This document shows positions 23,588 through 31,254 of a stretch of DNA of 33,635 bases, piece after piece. Under the pieces are notes generated by a model. The model saw only the letters and a program-made list of their open reading frames with translations, searched no databases and was not told where the DNA came from. The DNA lies in contig JACRGH010000019.1 of NCBI GenBank assembly GCA_016212375.1, positions 1 to 33,635 of the forward strand, written 5' to 3'. Numbering within the stretch: position 1 is the first letter of the stretch; every line of letters starts with the position of its first letter. Made by a program: the position numbers and the translations under genes. This stretch comes from Microcaldota archaeon. Its GTDB lineage: Archaea; Micrarchaeota; Micrarchaeia; Norongarragalinales; Norongarragalinaceae.

Positions 23588-23595
23588 TTTTATAA
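23588..23595 (+). promoter_or_regulatory. TATA box of the L21e-rpoF operon
   Basis: TTTATAAA at 23588-23595 predicts a transcription start near 23618. This leaves a leader of about 37 nt that contains the L21e SD motif GAGGT (23642-23646). Confidence 0.5.
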
Positions 23596-23654
23596 AGCGG
23601 AAATGGGACAAGAATACAATCAAGTACTTCTTGCCTAACTTGAGGTTTTTTACT

Positions 23655-23933
23655 ATGAAACGCTCCCACGGTCCCCATTCCAAGCACTCCCGCAATTTGC
23701 GCTCAAAAGGCCGCGTCCCTATTACGCACCTGTTGCGCGTCTTTGAACCCGGACAGGTCATCCGCATCGACGTGAACCCCAGCGAATTGCGCGGCAGGCC
23801 GTCCACGTTGCGTTTCAACCACAAACACGGCGTGGTCTTGCGTAAGCAGGGCAAAGGCTACGAAGTCAAAATCAACGACGGCGACAAACCGAAAATCGTA
23901 TTCATTACCAACGCGCACATGGTGAAAGCCTAA
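23655..23933 (+). CDS. rpl21e: Large-subunit ribosomal protein L21e (eL21)
   Basis: This 92-residue basic protein is specific to archaea and eukaryotes. Seen: MKRSHGPHSKHSRNLRSKGR (family start MxRSHG), PITHLLRVFEPGQVIRIDVNPSE, RFNHKHGVVLRKQGKGYEVKINDG, and a final strand with VFITNAHMVKA. GAGGT lies 8 nt before ATG 23655, so the open frame that extends back to 23631 is not used. The stop abuts the ATG of rpoF, the usual archaeal pairing. Confidence 0.96.
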   Translation: MKRSHGPHSKHSRNLRSKGRVPITHLLRVFEPGQVIRIDVNPSELRGRPSTLRFNHKHGVVLRKQGKGYEVKINDGDKPKIVFITNAHMVKA

Positions 23934-24263
23934 ATGGAACTGTTAAAAGAACGCGCCGTTTCAGCACCTGAAGCGCTCAAAATCATGGAAAAACGCCAAA
24001 AAGACGGCGAACTGTCCTACGAGCAACAAAACACCCTGACGCACTTGGAAAAAATCGCCAAGATTCCCGCCAAAGAAGGCGACGCGCTGGAAAAGGCCCT
24101 GTCTGGATTGGACGTCAAATTGTCGGACAAGCAACTGGCCATGCTGATTACGCTATTGCCTAAGAACGCGGATGAAATCCGCCAGGTTTTGGCCCAAGAA
24201 AAAACGGACGCGACCGATGAGCAGGTCAAGGCCGTCTTGGACGCCATCAAGTCGGCGCAGTAA
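23934..24263 (+). CDS. rpoF: RNA polymerase subunit F (Rpb4)
   Basis: The 109-residue helical protein forms the polymerase stalk with subunit E (Rpb7). It fits Rpb4 by size, by the N-terminal VSAPEALKIMEKRQKDGELSYEQQNTLTHLEKIAKIP, and by the C-terminal HRDC-like part LSDKQLAMLITLLPKNADEIRQVLAQE. Position helps: it directly abuts L21e upstream and precedes DUF655, a conserved archaeal order. Translation is probably coupled to L21e. Confidence 0.92.
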   Translation: MELLKERAVSAPEALKIMEKRQKDGELSYEQQNTLTHLEKIAKIPAKEGDALEKALSGLDVKLSDKQLAMLITLLPKNADEIRQVLAQEKTDATDEQVKAVLDAIKSAQ

Positions 24264-24415
24264 AAAACCAAGCTTTACGTTTTTAAGCGCCGACAATCCT
24301 AAACACCATTAGGGACGTTGCGCAAATGTTTTTCCAAAACGTTGGCCCACGCCGAGATACCCCAAATACAAACCAAAAACACATGCCATCATAAAATAAA
24401 AAAAAGGTTACGCAC

Positions 24416-24991
24416 ATGATGAACCAAAAACGCGAGGAAAACGCCATTGTCCTTGATTTTCTCCCTTACGGTCGATCCAGCGAAGCGCAACGCGAACCCG
24501 TCGGGCAACTGTTGGGCGAATTGCAATTCACTCTACTGGAGGCCATTCCAAAAGCCGGCACAACACTTTCAATTGGAGAGCGAGTCTACATCGGCCGGGG
24601 CGAGCGGGACAAAGTGACGCATATCCGCGGCCGCATTTTGTACAACCAGCTGACCAACGCGGCCCAGCAGGAACTGGAACGGCAAGTCAAGACCATCGTC
24701 ATCAGCCGGGAGCCGGAGTTCATCCACTTCTTGAACAAAGCCGGCGCGATTTCCATCCGCGTGCACGCACTGGAACAGCTCCCGTCGATTGGCAAAAAGA
24801 ACCTGCACCACTTATTGGACGAACGCGAAAAGAAGCCGTTCGAAACTTTTGCCGACGTCCACTCGCGTCTGCCCCAGTTGGGGGACGTGGCGCACATCTT
24901 TGCCGAACGGATCATCCGCGAACTCAAGGGCGATGAGAAGTACTTCTTGTTCGTGAAGCTACCCTCAAGGGAAGAAAGAGAGCGGTACTGA
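24416..24991 (+). CDS. DUF655 family protein (helix-hairpin-helix)
   Basis: This 191-residue member of a conserved archaeal family of unknown function is normally found between rpoF and ksgA. Seen: AIVLDFLPYGRSSE at the N-terminus, QLLGELQFTLLEAIPKAG, SIGERVYIGRGERDKVTHIRGRI, and a C-terminal helix-hairpin-helix (ALEQLPSIGKKNLHHLLDEREKKPFETFADVHSRL). This suggests nucleic-acid binding, probably RNA. Two adjacent ATG codons (24416, 24419) are possible starts. It has its own promoter-like A/T region (ATAAAATA near 24391), separated from rpoF by 150 nt. Confidence 0.9.
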   Translation: MMNQKREENAIVLDFLPYGRSSEAQREPVGQLLGELQFTLLEAIPKAGTTLSIGERVYIGRGERDKVTHIRGRILYNQLTNAAQQELERQVKTIVISREPEFIHFLNKAGAISIRVHALEQLPSIGKKNLHHLLDEREKKPFETFADVHSRLPQLGDVAHIFAERIIRELKGDEKYFLFVKLPSREERERY

Positions 24992-24997
24992 CGAAAA

Positions 24998-25192
24998 ATG
25001 GCCGAACGAGCGATTGAACGGCACGACTTCAGACATTTGGCAAGCTTGGTCCGCGATGAAACACGCGTGCGCCAACACAACATGTGGGACAATATCCAAG
25101 TGCTATTACCCTCCGCCAGCGAAGAGCAACTCCAAAACCTTCACAAAAAACTTGAACAAAAACTGACGTTCCGGGCCAAAAAAAAGCCATAA
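24998..25192 (+). CDS. Small charged protein, 64 aa
   Basis: No family is recognised. The protein is helical and charged: IERHDFRHLASLVRDETRVRQHNMWDNIQVLLPSASEEQLQNLHKKLEQKLTF, with a basic tail RAKKKP. It starts 6 nt after the DUF655 stop on the same strand, so it is probably cotranscribed. It has no SD motif. The spacing and coding-like composition support a real gene. Confidence 0.55.
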   Translation: MAERAIERHDFRHLASLVRDETRVRQHNMWDNIQVLLPSASEEQLQNLHKKLEQKLTFRAKKKP

Positions 25193-25314
25193 CCGGCGAT
25201 ACTCCGAATACCACCTACTACGCGGCAGCAGAAAGTAAAATCAGTTTTTTTCCAACGACGGGGGCGTCACACCGAACAATTTGGCATTATACCTCGGCAG
25301 AATTAGCCAGACGA

Positions 25315-25521
25315 TTGGGACATGCACCGGACGGGCCGTTCCTGGTATATGGCGGCAGCCAAAAAAATGTGAAAAAGCAAGGTGCCACGTTCTTGGACAT
25401 CATGAGATTAATCAAAGGCCTGGGCATCGAAGCTATCGCCTATCGAAACGCATTGGACGGCACCGACCACGTCTGGCACATCAACCCGCCCAAAAGCACA
25501 CCCGCAGTCAAGCCTTATTAG
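25315..25521 (+). CDS. Possible small protein with TTG start, 68 aa
   Basis: The frame reads like protein: PFLVYGGSQKNVKKQGATFLDIMRLIKGLGIEAIAYRNALDGTDHVWHINPP. It has no ATG. It is open back to 25156, and the upstream part (TIWHYTSAELARRLGHAPDG) also looks coding. ATTATA (25287-25292) is about 25 nt before TTG 25315, which allows a leaderless start there. Alternatively the gene has lost its start. No family is recognised. Confidence 0.4.
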   Translation: MGHAPDGPFLVYGGSQKNVKKQGATFLDIMRLIKGLGIEAIAYRNALDGTDHVWHINPPKSTPAVKPY

Positions 25522-25544
25522 AGCATCCGCAATACGCCTAAAGT

Positions 25545-26399
25545 ATGCGTCAAGAATACAAAGCACGATTGGATAAAGTAAGCGAACCCATCGTCCAGTA
25601 TTGCGATCAACTTCTGCACGAGTATAAAGATCATGGAATCGCAGTGATGGGTACCGGCGGCCGGGGGCTTTACTCAACCATGAGAACACTGGTTCAACTT
25701 CCCGACCGCGGAAACCGCAACCGCGTGCAACTTTTCGACATATCCACCAAACTGCTTCTTGGAGAAAAAGGATACGATAGCTATATGATGAAATATGCGT
25801 TCACAGTGCCAACCAGCCACACACATGAGCCAAGAATCGAACATCGTGAACCCGATAGAGAGGAAAAAATATTCCAGTACCTTAAAAATTCCGGACTATT
25901 GGACCACGAACACGTGGCCTTGGTAGACGTGGGATTCTCCGGAAGCGTGATTTCCCACGTAAAAAGAATCATCGAAGAAAAAATGCCGGAAAAAAAAGGA
26001 AAAATCGATTTGGTCCTATGGTGTGCCGCACCCGGTTCATCGGTGCCACAATGGAAACGGGTCAACAAAAGTCACGCATTGGAAATAGCCAAAGCGCTCG
26101 AATACGAAAGTTACTTGCCTCTAAAGTCTCGCGTTAGGATTTTGGGAGAGCAAGGTGAACCCGTGAAAAATTCGCCGGTAAGCGTTGGTTTCGGTTTTAC
26201 GGAAAAAAATGGAAAACCATACCCCAAATACCAACGGACCAACCCAGAATCAAGACAGTTGGCACGAATCCAGGCGCAAGTGCTGAGACAAAAAGCGACT
26301 GAATATATGGAAATGGTAAAAACAGACTATCGGAATTCGCTTGGCAGCCTCCACAAAGCGCCTAAACCCAAACCTCCGACAACCCGCAAGCGCACATAG
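25545..26399 (+). CDS. Unknown alpha/beta protein, 284 aa
   Basis: I do not recognise the family with confidence. There are two Rossmann-like segments: HGIAVMGTGGRGLYSTMRTL (residues 30-49), and HVALVDVGFSGSVISHVKRIIEE (123-145) followed by KIDLVLWCAAPGS. A strand ending VDVGFSGS followed by a helix recalls a domain in some HAD- or glycosyltransferase-associated proteins (VDIGWxGS), only by eye. The C-terminus is basic and Pro-rich (KAPKPKPPTTRKRT). TTATTAG about 27 nt before the ATG suggests a leaderless start. It lies between DUF655 and ksgA, where most archaea have no such gene. Confidence 0.6.
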   Translation: MRQEYKARLDKVSEPIVQYCDQLLHEYKDHGIAVMGTGGRGLYSTMRTLVQLPDRGNRNRVQLFDISTKLLLGEKGYDSYMMKYAFTVPTSHTHEPRIEHREPDREEKIFQYLKNSGLLDHEHVALVDVGFSGSVISHVKRIIEEKMPEKKGKIDLVLWCAAPGSSVPQWKRVNKSHALEIAKALEYESYLPLKSRVRILGEQGEPVKNSPVSVGFGFTEKNGKPYPKYQRTNPESRQLARIQAQVLRQKATEYMEMVKTDYRNSLGSLHKAPKPKPPTTRKRT

Positions 26400-26436
26400 C
26401 CACTCTTTTTAGTCCGATTCAAGCATTAACACATTC

Positions 26437-27183
26437 ATGGGCGAACCGTTAGGCCAACACTTCCTCGGCGATTCTCAAGTGATTAAGGAGTTTGTGGGGT
26501 TGGCCGACATCAAAGGCAAGCGCGTATTGGAGATTGGCGCCGGCACCGGCATGCTCACGGTGGCGCTTGCAAATCAAAAACCCAAATGGCTCGTGGCGTT
26601 GGAAAAAGACGACACGCTTTTGCCAAAACTCAACGAACGCCTTTTGGATGCCAAAGCCAAGAACGTCCAAGTGGTTTCCGCCGACGTGTCCGACTATCCG
26701 TTTGCGGGTTTCGATTGGGTCATCGGCAACATTCCGTTCTATTTATCGTCCGAAATCATCTTCAAGACCATTGGTCCGGATTGCGATGCGAACGGACTGT
26801 TCTTCCTTCAGAAAGAATTTGCCGAGCGCCTCGTGGGAAAACCCGGCACGTCCGATTGGAGCCGCTTGTCGGTCAACGCCCAGAACCACGCGGATATCAC
26901 GTTGGCCATGGACGTCTCCAGATACAGTTTCACACCCCCTCCGGAAGTCGACGTCTCCGTCGTCATCCTCCACCGCAAACCCCCCCAAGACATCGATGAA
27001 AAACTCGTGGAAGTCTTATTTTCCCACAAGAACCAAAAAGTCAAAAAAGCGTTCGAGCACTCCGCCACCGCGTTGGGTTTGTCCAAGAATGAAGCGAAAG
27101 AAAAAGCCGGAAAACTGCCGTTACGTGAAAAGCGCGTGCGGGAGCTGACGATGGCGCAATGGGTGGAATTGAGCAAAAGCTAA
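26437..27183 (+). CDS. ksgA: 16S rRNA dimethyladenosine transferase (KsgA/Dim1)
   Basis: This 248-residue SAM-dependent enzyme dimethylates two adjacent adenines near the 3' end of 16S rRNA. Seen: the N-terminal LGQHFLGDSQVI, SAM motif I VLEIGAGTGMLT, the acidic LVALEKDD, VSADVSDYPF, and the catalytic motif NIPFYLSS (usually NLPY). Also present are FFLQKEFAERLVGKPGTSDWSRLSV and FTPPPEVDVSVV. Its length is normal for archaea. CTTTTTAG about 29 nt upstream may be its TATA box. The next gene starts within 2-14 nt. Confidence 0.95.
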   Translation: MGEPLGQHFLGDSQVIKEFVGLADIKGKRVLEIGAGTGMLTVALANQKPKWLVALEKDDTLLPKLNERLLDAKAKNVQVVSADVSDYPFAGFDWVIGNIPFYLSSEIIFKTIGPDCDANGLFFLQKEFAERLVGKPGTSDWSRLSVNAQNHADITLAMDVSRYSFTPPPEVDVSVVILHRKPPQDIDEKLVEVLFSHKNQKVKKAFEHSATALGLSKNEAKEKAGKLPLREKRVRELTMAQWVELSKS

Positions 27184-27196
27184 CGTGGGCGGTTGG

Positions 27197-27985
27197 ATGG
27201 AAACAAAAATTTCAGAGCAGGAATTGCTGAGGCGCCTCGTAAGACCACATCACCACGTGCTGGTCAACGGGCCCGGCCTCGACGTATTCCATGATCCAGC
27301 ATCCGTCCAACTGTGCATGAACGTAAAAAAAGCCCGGAACGGCAAAGTCACTTTATTGGACCCGCAGATTCTGAACCCCAATTTGCGGAAGCGGTACGTC
27401 AACCATCTGATTCGTCGGGTTGGCAAGGTCGGAACCGTCCAAGCGGCGCGGTTGTACCAGAGGGCGCTGGATTTGGAACGATTTCCATACAGCCGATTCG
27501 TTTACGGTGGCGTGGATTACTACAAGAAAACCTTGCGTCAAAGGCTACGGCAGCTTAATCCCAAGTTCCTCCAACAGACCCGCATCGAAGCACACCCGGC
27601 GGACATCCTGAACAGCGGCTTGGACGATAGCTCCGTCGACGTCATCGTCGACCGTGGAACCCATGATTTTGTAATCCGTCGCTCACCCAAAAACGCGGCC
27701 ATCACTCGAGAAATGATGTCCAGGCTTCGCGCATTGGCAAAAGAATACCGCCGCGTCCTTCGGGAAGGCGGCAAAGCCGTCTTGATGTTCGAGTCCGATC
27801 AAGATAATTCGGTCGCTACAACAATGCGGGAAAAAATGGCGCACACGTTCGGCAAGATGGGCATGAACGTGCAACACATCGAATTGAACGACGAGCCGTA
27901 TCGGTTCCGTTCGAACCCGGTCAACAGCATGTACAATTATCCGGTGGCGTTGGTCGTAACGAAAACAAGACGCCTGAACCAATAG
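27197..27985 (+). CDS. Atypical SAM-methyltransferase-like protein A
   Basis: The protein has about 262 residues. Class I methyltransferase elements are present but unusual: HHVLVNGPGLDVF in the motif I position, VTLLDPQ as the acidic strand, SSVDVIVDRGTHDF in the motif IV region, and EYRRVLREGGKAVLMFE as the typical post-motif strand-turn. An insertion of about 60 residues (RKRYVNHLIRRVGKVG to RQRLRQLNPKF) follows the acidic strand. It shares the same layout with the protein at 31255. Start: ATG 27197 or GTG 27185. It sits directly after ksgA, the place often held by another methyltransferase gene in archaea. Confidence 0.6.
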   Translation: METKISEQELLRRLVRPHHHVLVNGPGLDVFHDPASVQLCMNVKKARNGKVTLLDPQILNPNLRKRYVNHLIRRVGKVGTVQAARLYQRALDLERFPYSRFVYGGVDYYKKTLRQRLRQLNPKFLQQTRIEAHPADILNSGLDDSSVDVIVDRGTHDFVIRRSPKNAAITREMMSRLRALAKEYRRVLREGGKAVLMFESDQDNSVATTMREKMAHTFGKMGMNVQHIELNDEPYRFRSNPVNSMYNYPVALVVTKTRRLNQ

Positions 27986-28005
27986 GAAAATAGAAGAAAA
28001 CGAAC

Positions 28006-28028
28006 GGCGTCCAAAAACCAAAGACGCC
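28006..28028 (-). terminator. Hairpin terminator of dnaG
   Basis: GGCGTC (28006-28011) pairs with GACGCC (28023-28028). Read on the minus strand, T-rich sequence follows (GTTTTCTTCTATTTT). It lies between the converging methyltransferase-like gene and dnaG. Confidence 0.5.
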
Positions 28029-28051
28029 AAAAATCAAAACAACGCAAGTGC

Positions 28052-29497
28052 TTATTCCGCCAGGACCAATTTGATTTTCACGGCCGGACGCGTCAGGTTG
28101 CCGGCACGGATGCCGACCAAGTATTTGGCGCCTTTTTCCTCGGCCAAATCCAACAACCGTTGCGTCACGATGCCGTCCAACACGATGGCGTGCACCTTGT
28201 GCGCATCCGTCAGCGTCTTCATGATGTCCCGGATGGGCACTTCCGAAACGGGCTTTAAGGACTCATCCAAAAAGCGCGCCCGCAGGCTGCCTTCCAGTTC
28301 CTTCAGGATGCCTTTGAGCGGAGCGGCCTCCTCGGCGGCAACGTTGGCCTTGGGCGTGATTTTGGGCGGGTGCAACGGCGCAACGGCGGTCGGTGCCGGA
28401 ACGTATTGCTGGTCCAAATCCAGAGGCGAGGGATTACGAACCGGGCGGCTGTGTTGCACCGGCGCGTTACCCATAGACGGGGTACCCATCGCACTTCCCA
28501 TCGGGGCGCGGTTGCCACCGCCCATATTGGACGGAACGGATTGCACCATCATCGGATTACCCATGGAGGGCCGCGGTGCCGGCATGCTCGTCGGCTCGTC
28601 GCCAAAAGAGGGCCGCGGCACGTCGTTTTCCGCGTTTTCGCGGGATTCCTTGCGAGTGGCCATCATGGAGGCGTAGCCTTTGACTTGCTCAACAGGCAGT
28701 TTGCGCCGCAATTGCTTAATCAGTTCCTTGCGGGACAACTCTTCCACTTCGTGTCCCGGGGGAGCTCGGCAGACAAAATCGATGTCCGTTGCCGCCAACA
28801 GCTCGCGCAGGATGATGTCCCCGCCGCGGTCGCCGTCCAAAAAGGCCGTCACTTCCTTGCGGCGGCAGATATCCGCGATAGTGACTCCCACTTTGGCGCC
28901 GCCTACGGCGATGGCATTCTTGATGTTGTTCTTCAAGAGGTTGATGACATCGGCGCGGCCTTCGACCACGATGATGTCCTCGGAGCTCTCAACGTCCGGG
29001 CCGCAAGGCAATTTGTCTGCGCCGTAGGTACCGACTTCGGACACTTTGACCTCTTCACGCACCATTTCGGACAATTGCTTGCTTTCCGGCAACTCGGTGC
29101 CGATAAGCGATTTGAGCAAATCCTTTGCGCGGTCCAACACCACTTTGCGTTTTAAGTTGCGGGAATCCTCGATGCGGTGCACCTTGATGGCCGCTTCACA
29201 CGGACCGACACGGTCGACCACTTCCAAGGCACCGGCCAAAATGGCCGTTTCCACCATGTCCAAACTGGATGGGACCACGATGGTGCCAAATGCTTTGCCG
29301 CCGCGCAATTGCAAGTCCACTTCGATACGCCCAATTCGGCCGTTCTTTTGTAATTCGCGCAAATCCAGCTCGTCGCCCAAAAGGCCTTCCGTCTGGCCGA
29401 AGATGGCGCCCACGATATCGGGTTTTTCGACGATGCCGCCGATTTCAAAACTCGCTTTGATCAAGTATTTGACTGTGTCTACGTACGTTTTACCCAT
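28052..29497 (-). CDS. dnaG: DnaG-like protein (archaeal, Toprim)
   Basis: This 481-residue protein is related to bacterial primase. In archaea it is linked mainly to the RNA exosome, with reported primase activity. Seen: MGKTYVDTVKYLIKASFEI, LLGDELDLRELQKNGRIGRIEV, and the Toprim domain with IIVVEGRADVINLL (Glu179) and TAFLDGDRGGD (Asp221, Asp223), then FVCRAPPGHEVEELS. A Met/Pro/Asn/Gly-rich low-complexity stretch (about 291-385) separates it from a C-terminal domain (PLKGILKELEGSLRARFLD to KIKLVLAE). AAGGTG lies 6 nt before ATG 29497, which decides the start against GTG 29506. Confidence 0.95.
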   Translation of the reverse strand: MGKTYVDTVKYLIKASFEIGGIVEKPDIVGAIFGQTEGLLGDELDLRELQKNGRIGRIEVDLQLRGGKAFGTIVVPSSLDMVETAILAGALEVVDRVGPCEAAIKVHRIEDSRNLKRKVVLDRAKDLLKSLIGTELPESKQLSEMVREEVKVSEVGTYGADKLPCGPDVESSEDIIVVEGRADVINLLKNNIKNAIAVGGAKVGVTIADICRRKEVTAFLDGDRGGDIILRELLAATDIDFVCRAPPGHEVEELSRKELIKQLRRKLPVEQVKGYASMMATRKESRENAENDVPRPSFGDEPTSMPAPRPSMGNPMMVQSVPSNMGGGNRAPMGSAMGTPSMGNAPVQHSRPVRNPSPLDLDQQYVPAPTAVAPLHPPKITPKANVAAEEAAPLKGILKELEGSLRARFLDESLKPVSEVPIRDIMKTLTDAHKVHAIVLDGIVTQRLLDLAEEKGAKYLVGIRAGNLTRPAVKIKLVLAE

Positions 29498-29502
29498 TTT
29501 TT

Positions 29503-29853
29503 TCACCTTGAGGTCAATAGCAGTAAACGGTATTTGGCAGGCAGCTCTTCCACCGTCCGGACCCCGAAAACGTTCCGGATGTGCGTCCGCACGGTTTGGA
29601 GCGGGTTGACGCCGATGCTTTGCAACAACTCGGAAAAGACCGATACTTTGCGCAAGCCTTCGTCGTCAAAGTCGAACAGCAGGACGCAACCTTTTTTTTG
29701 GCAGGTTGCGGCGTGTTTTTCCACCATACGCAAGGGGACGCCGTGCGCGCAAACGAATTGCGCGTGGACGTGGAGCTCTTCCAGCGCGGCGACATCGTGT
29801 TTTCCTTCGACGAAAACCACGTGGCCGTCCAGGGCTGCAAGGGCTTTGTCCAA
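29503..29853 (-). CDS. Small Toprim-domain protein
   Basis: This 116-residue protein has the two Toprim motifs: VVFVEGKHDVAALEEL (Glu16) and VLLFDFDDEG. Small archaeal Toprim proteins of this type resemble RNase M5 and are thought to act on RNA. The start is TTG 29853; no ATG precedes the first motif. The same frame stays open upstream and encodes IIVRTDADATGRRL, which itself looks like a Toprim second motif, so the true start may lie further upstream. It ends 5 nt before the dnaG ATG, and the dnaG SD lies over its last codons, so the two are coupled. Confidence 0.8.
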   Translation of the reverse strand: MDKALAALDGHVVFVEGKHDVAALEELHVHAQFVCAHGVPLRMVEKHAATCQKKGCVLLFDFDDEGLRKVSVFSELLQSIGVNPLQTVRTHIRNVFGVRTVEELPAKYRLLLLTSR

Positions 29854-29930
29854 TCGACGTCCGGTTGCGTCAGCGTCCGTTCGGACTATTATTGTGACCG
29901 CCTCAAATGACCTTTGACTGCTTGATAACG

Positions 29931-30353
29931 CTACGATTTGATTCGTTCGCGCTCTGCGATCAGGTCGTACAAAGAAGGAGACAGATCCACGATATCGCGG
30001 GCCGAAATGAGGCCCACTACGTCGTGGCCGCGGTTGAATACCACGAGCCGTTTGACCCGTTTTTTGCCCATCAATTTGGCCGCCTCAGTCAAATCCGACT
30101 CAGGGGGTAATCCAATCAGGGGTTTTGATGCCACGTCCTTCACTTTGGCGTCCAAATGCTTTTTAGCCAGGACTTTCCGGACAAGGTCTTCATCGGTAAT
30201 CAGTGCGTATATCTTGTTGCGGTCATTCGTCACCACCAGGCAACCCACGTCTTGGCGGGTCATGATTTCGGCCGCCTCAAAAATGGTGGCCGTTTCCGGA
30301 ATGGTGACTAACTCCGAGCGCATACAGTCTCCTACTTTGATTCCTGTATCCAT
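29931..30353 (-). CDS. Protein with two CBS domains
   Basis: This 140-residue protein is made only of a CBS pair, which binds adenine nucleotides and senses energy state. Domain 1: KVGDCMRSELVTIPETATIFEAAEIMTRQDVGCLVV and ALITDEDLVRKVL. Domain 2: KVKDVASKPLIGLPPESDLTEAAKLMGKKRVKRLVVF and VGLISARDIVDL. CTTTTTAAG on the minus strand, centred about 28 nt before the ATG, suggests a leaderless mRNA. The Toprim and dnaG genes follow on the same strand. What it regulates is not shown by the sequence. Confidence 0.9.
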   Translation of the reverse strand: MDTGIKVGDCMRSELVTIPETATIFEAAEIMTRQDVGCLVVTNDRNKIYALITDEDLVRKVLAKKHLDAKVKDVASKPLIGLPPESDLTEAAKLMGKKRVKRLVVFNRGHDVVGLISARDIVDLSPSLYDLIAERERIKS

Positions 30354-30495
30354 TACGCTAAGTGTGCCAAAAAGAACTTAAAAAGCAATGCTTTGGAGAC
30401 GGAGAATATGTCGACGGGTGACGAAAAAAATCACGCAGATGGCTTTCAAAAAGCTACCAAAAGGCCATTTATTCAAAGCCGTGAAGAACAACAAG

Positions 30496-31185
30496 ATGAA
30501 GACAATTACGGGGGCTATCACGCTCCTTTTTGCCGCCATCCTACTGTTCGGCTGCACCCAAAGCCCAAGCACCCCAGCCGCCACCACAATGGCCAACAAG
30601 GAAGCCCAAAGCGCGATTGAAACATTCGGCACGGCAACAACAAACGCCGCCCCGACCACCGGCGGCGCCACCTCGATTTTGGCCAACCCCAACACCAATT
30701 GGACGCGTCCGCAATCTACACCCCTTCCGCCCAAACTGAACAACGACGCCCTATCCCGCTACCTTATCCAATACACCGATGCGCCGCATTGGGTCAGCTG
30801 GTGCAAATCAAGTTGCGAACAAGTCAAGTACGCCATCCAGGACGCGGCGTGTAGCGTGCCCCGGGTGGACGAATTCCAAAATCCGCTCACGGCGGCACTG
30901 AACCTCTCGACAGAAGACAAAAAGAACGAGACCAAAGTCGACCAATTCAAAGAGCAATGCCGGACCATCAGCCCGGAAGTATTGTTCGACTGCGACAATT
31001 TCCGGGAAGGCACCCTATCCTGCGGCAAGCAATTAGCCGGATGCCAAGACGGCGGCTTTTTGGTACAGTTCAACCGAACCGAATTGATGAACCTTACCAG
31101 TTTTGAGGCCGATGCGCAGATTTTCATCGATTCGCACGCGTTCAAGAAGTTATTGGACAAGGATGATTGCCCGAAGCCGGCCTAA
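30496..31185 (+). CDS. Predicted Cys-rich lipoprotein
   Basis: The 229-residue protein starts MKTITGAITLLFAAILLFGC, a signal peptide with a lipobox-like LFGC (Cys20), so it is probably lipid-anchored outside the membrane. A Thr/Ala/Pro linker (TQSPSTPAATT) follows. The mature domain has many cysteines (WCKSSCEQ, DAACSVP, EQCRTI, FDCDNF, LSCGKQLAGC, DDCPK), suggesting disulfides. This is of note because the window also carries a DsbA-like enzyme. The open frame extends back to 30388, but ATG 30496 gives a standard signal peptide. GTG 30481 is an option. No family is recognised. Confidence 0.65.
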   Translation: MKTITGAITLLFAAILLFGCTQSPSTPAATTMANKEAQSAIETFGTATTNAAPTTGGATSILANPNTNWTRPQSTPLPPKLNNDALSRYLIQYTDAPHWVSWCKSSCEQVKYAIQDAACSVPRVDEFQNPLTAALNLSTEDKKNETKVDQFKEQCRTISPEVLFDCDNFREGTLSCGKQLAGCQDGGFLVQFNRTELMNLTSFEADAQIFIDSHAFKKLLDKDDCPKPA

Positions 31186-31254
31186 GCCGCGCAGGGCCAC
31201 GGAAGGAAACGCAAGGAAACGGTTTTTACCTTGTCGGCCATTGAATCATATTCC

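Noticed and set aside
23384-23638. 84-codon ORF between the TBP and L21e genes
   Set aside because: It contains the predicted L21e promoter, starts with a non-ATG codon at a TATA-like element, and has low-complexity composition. Only its last 28 codons look remotely coding.
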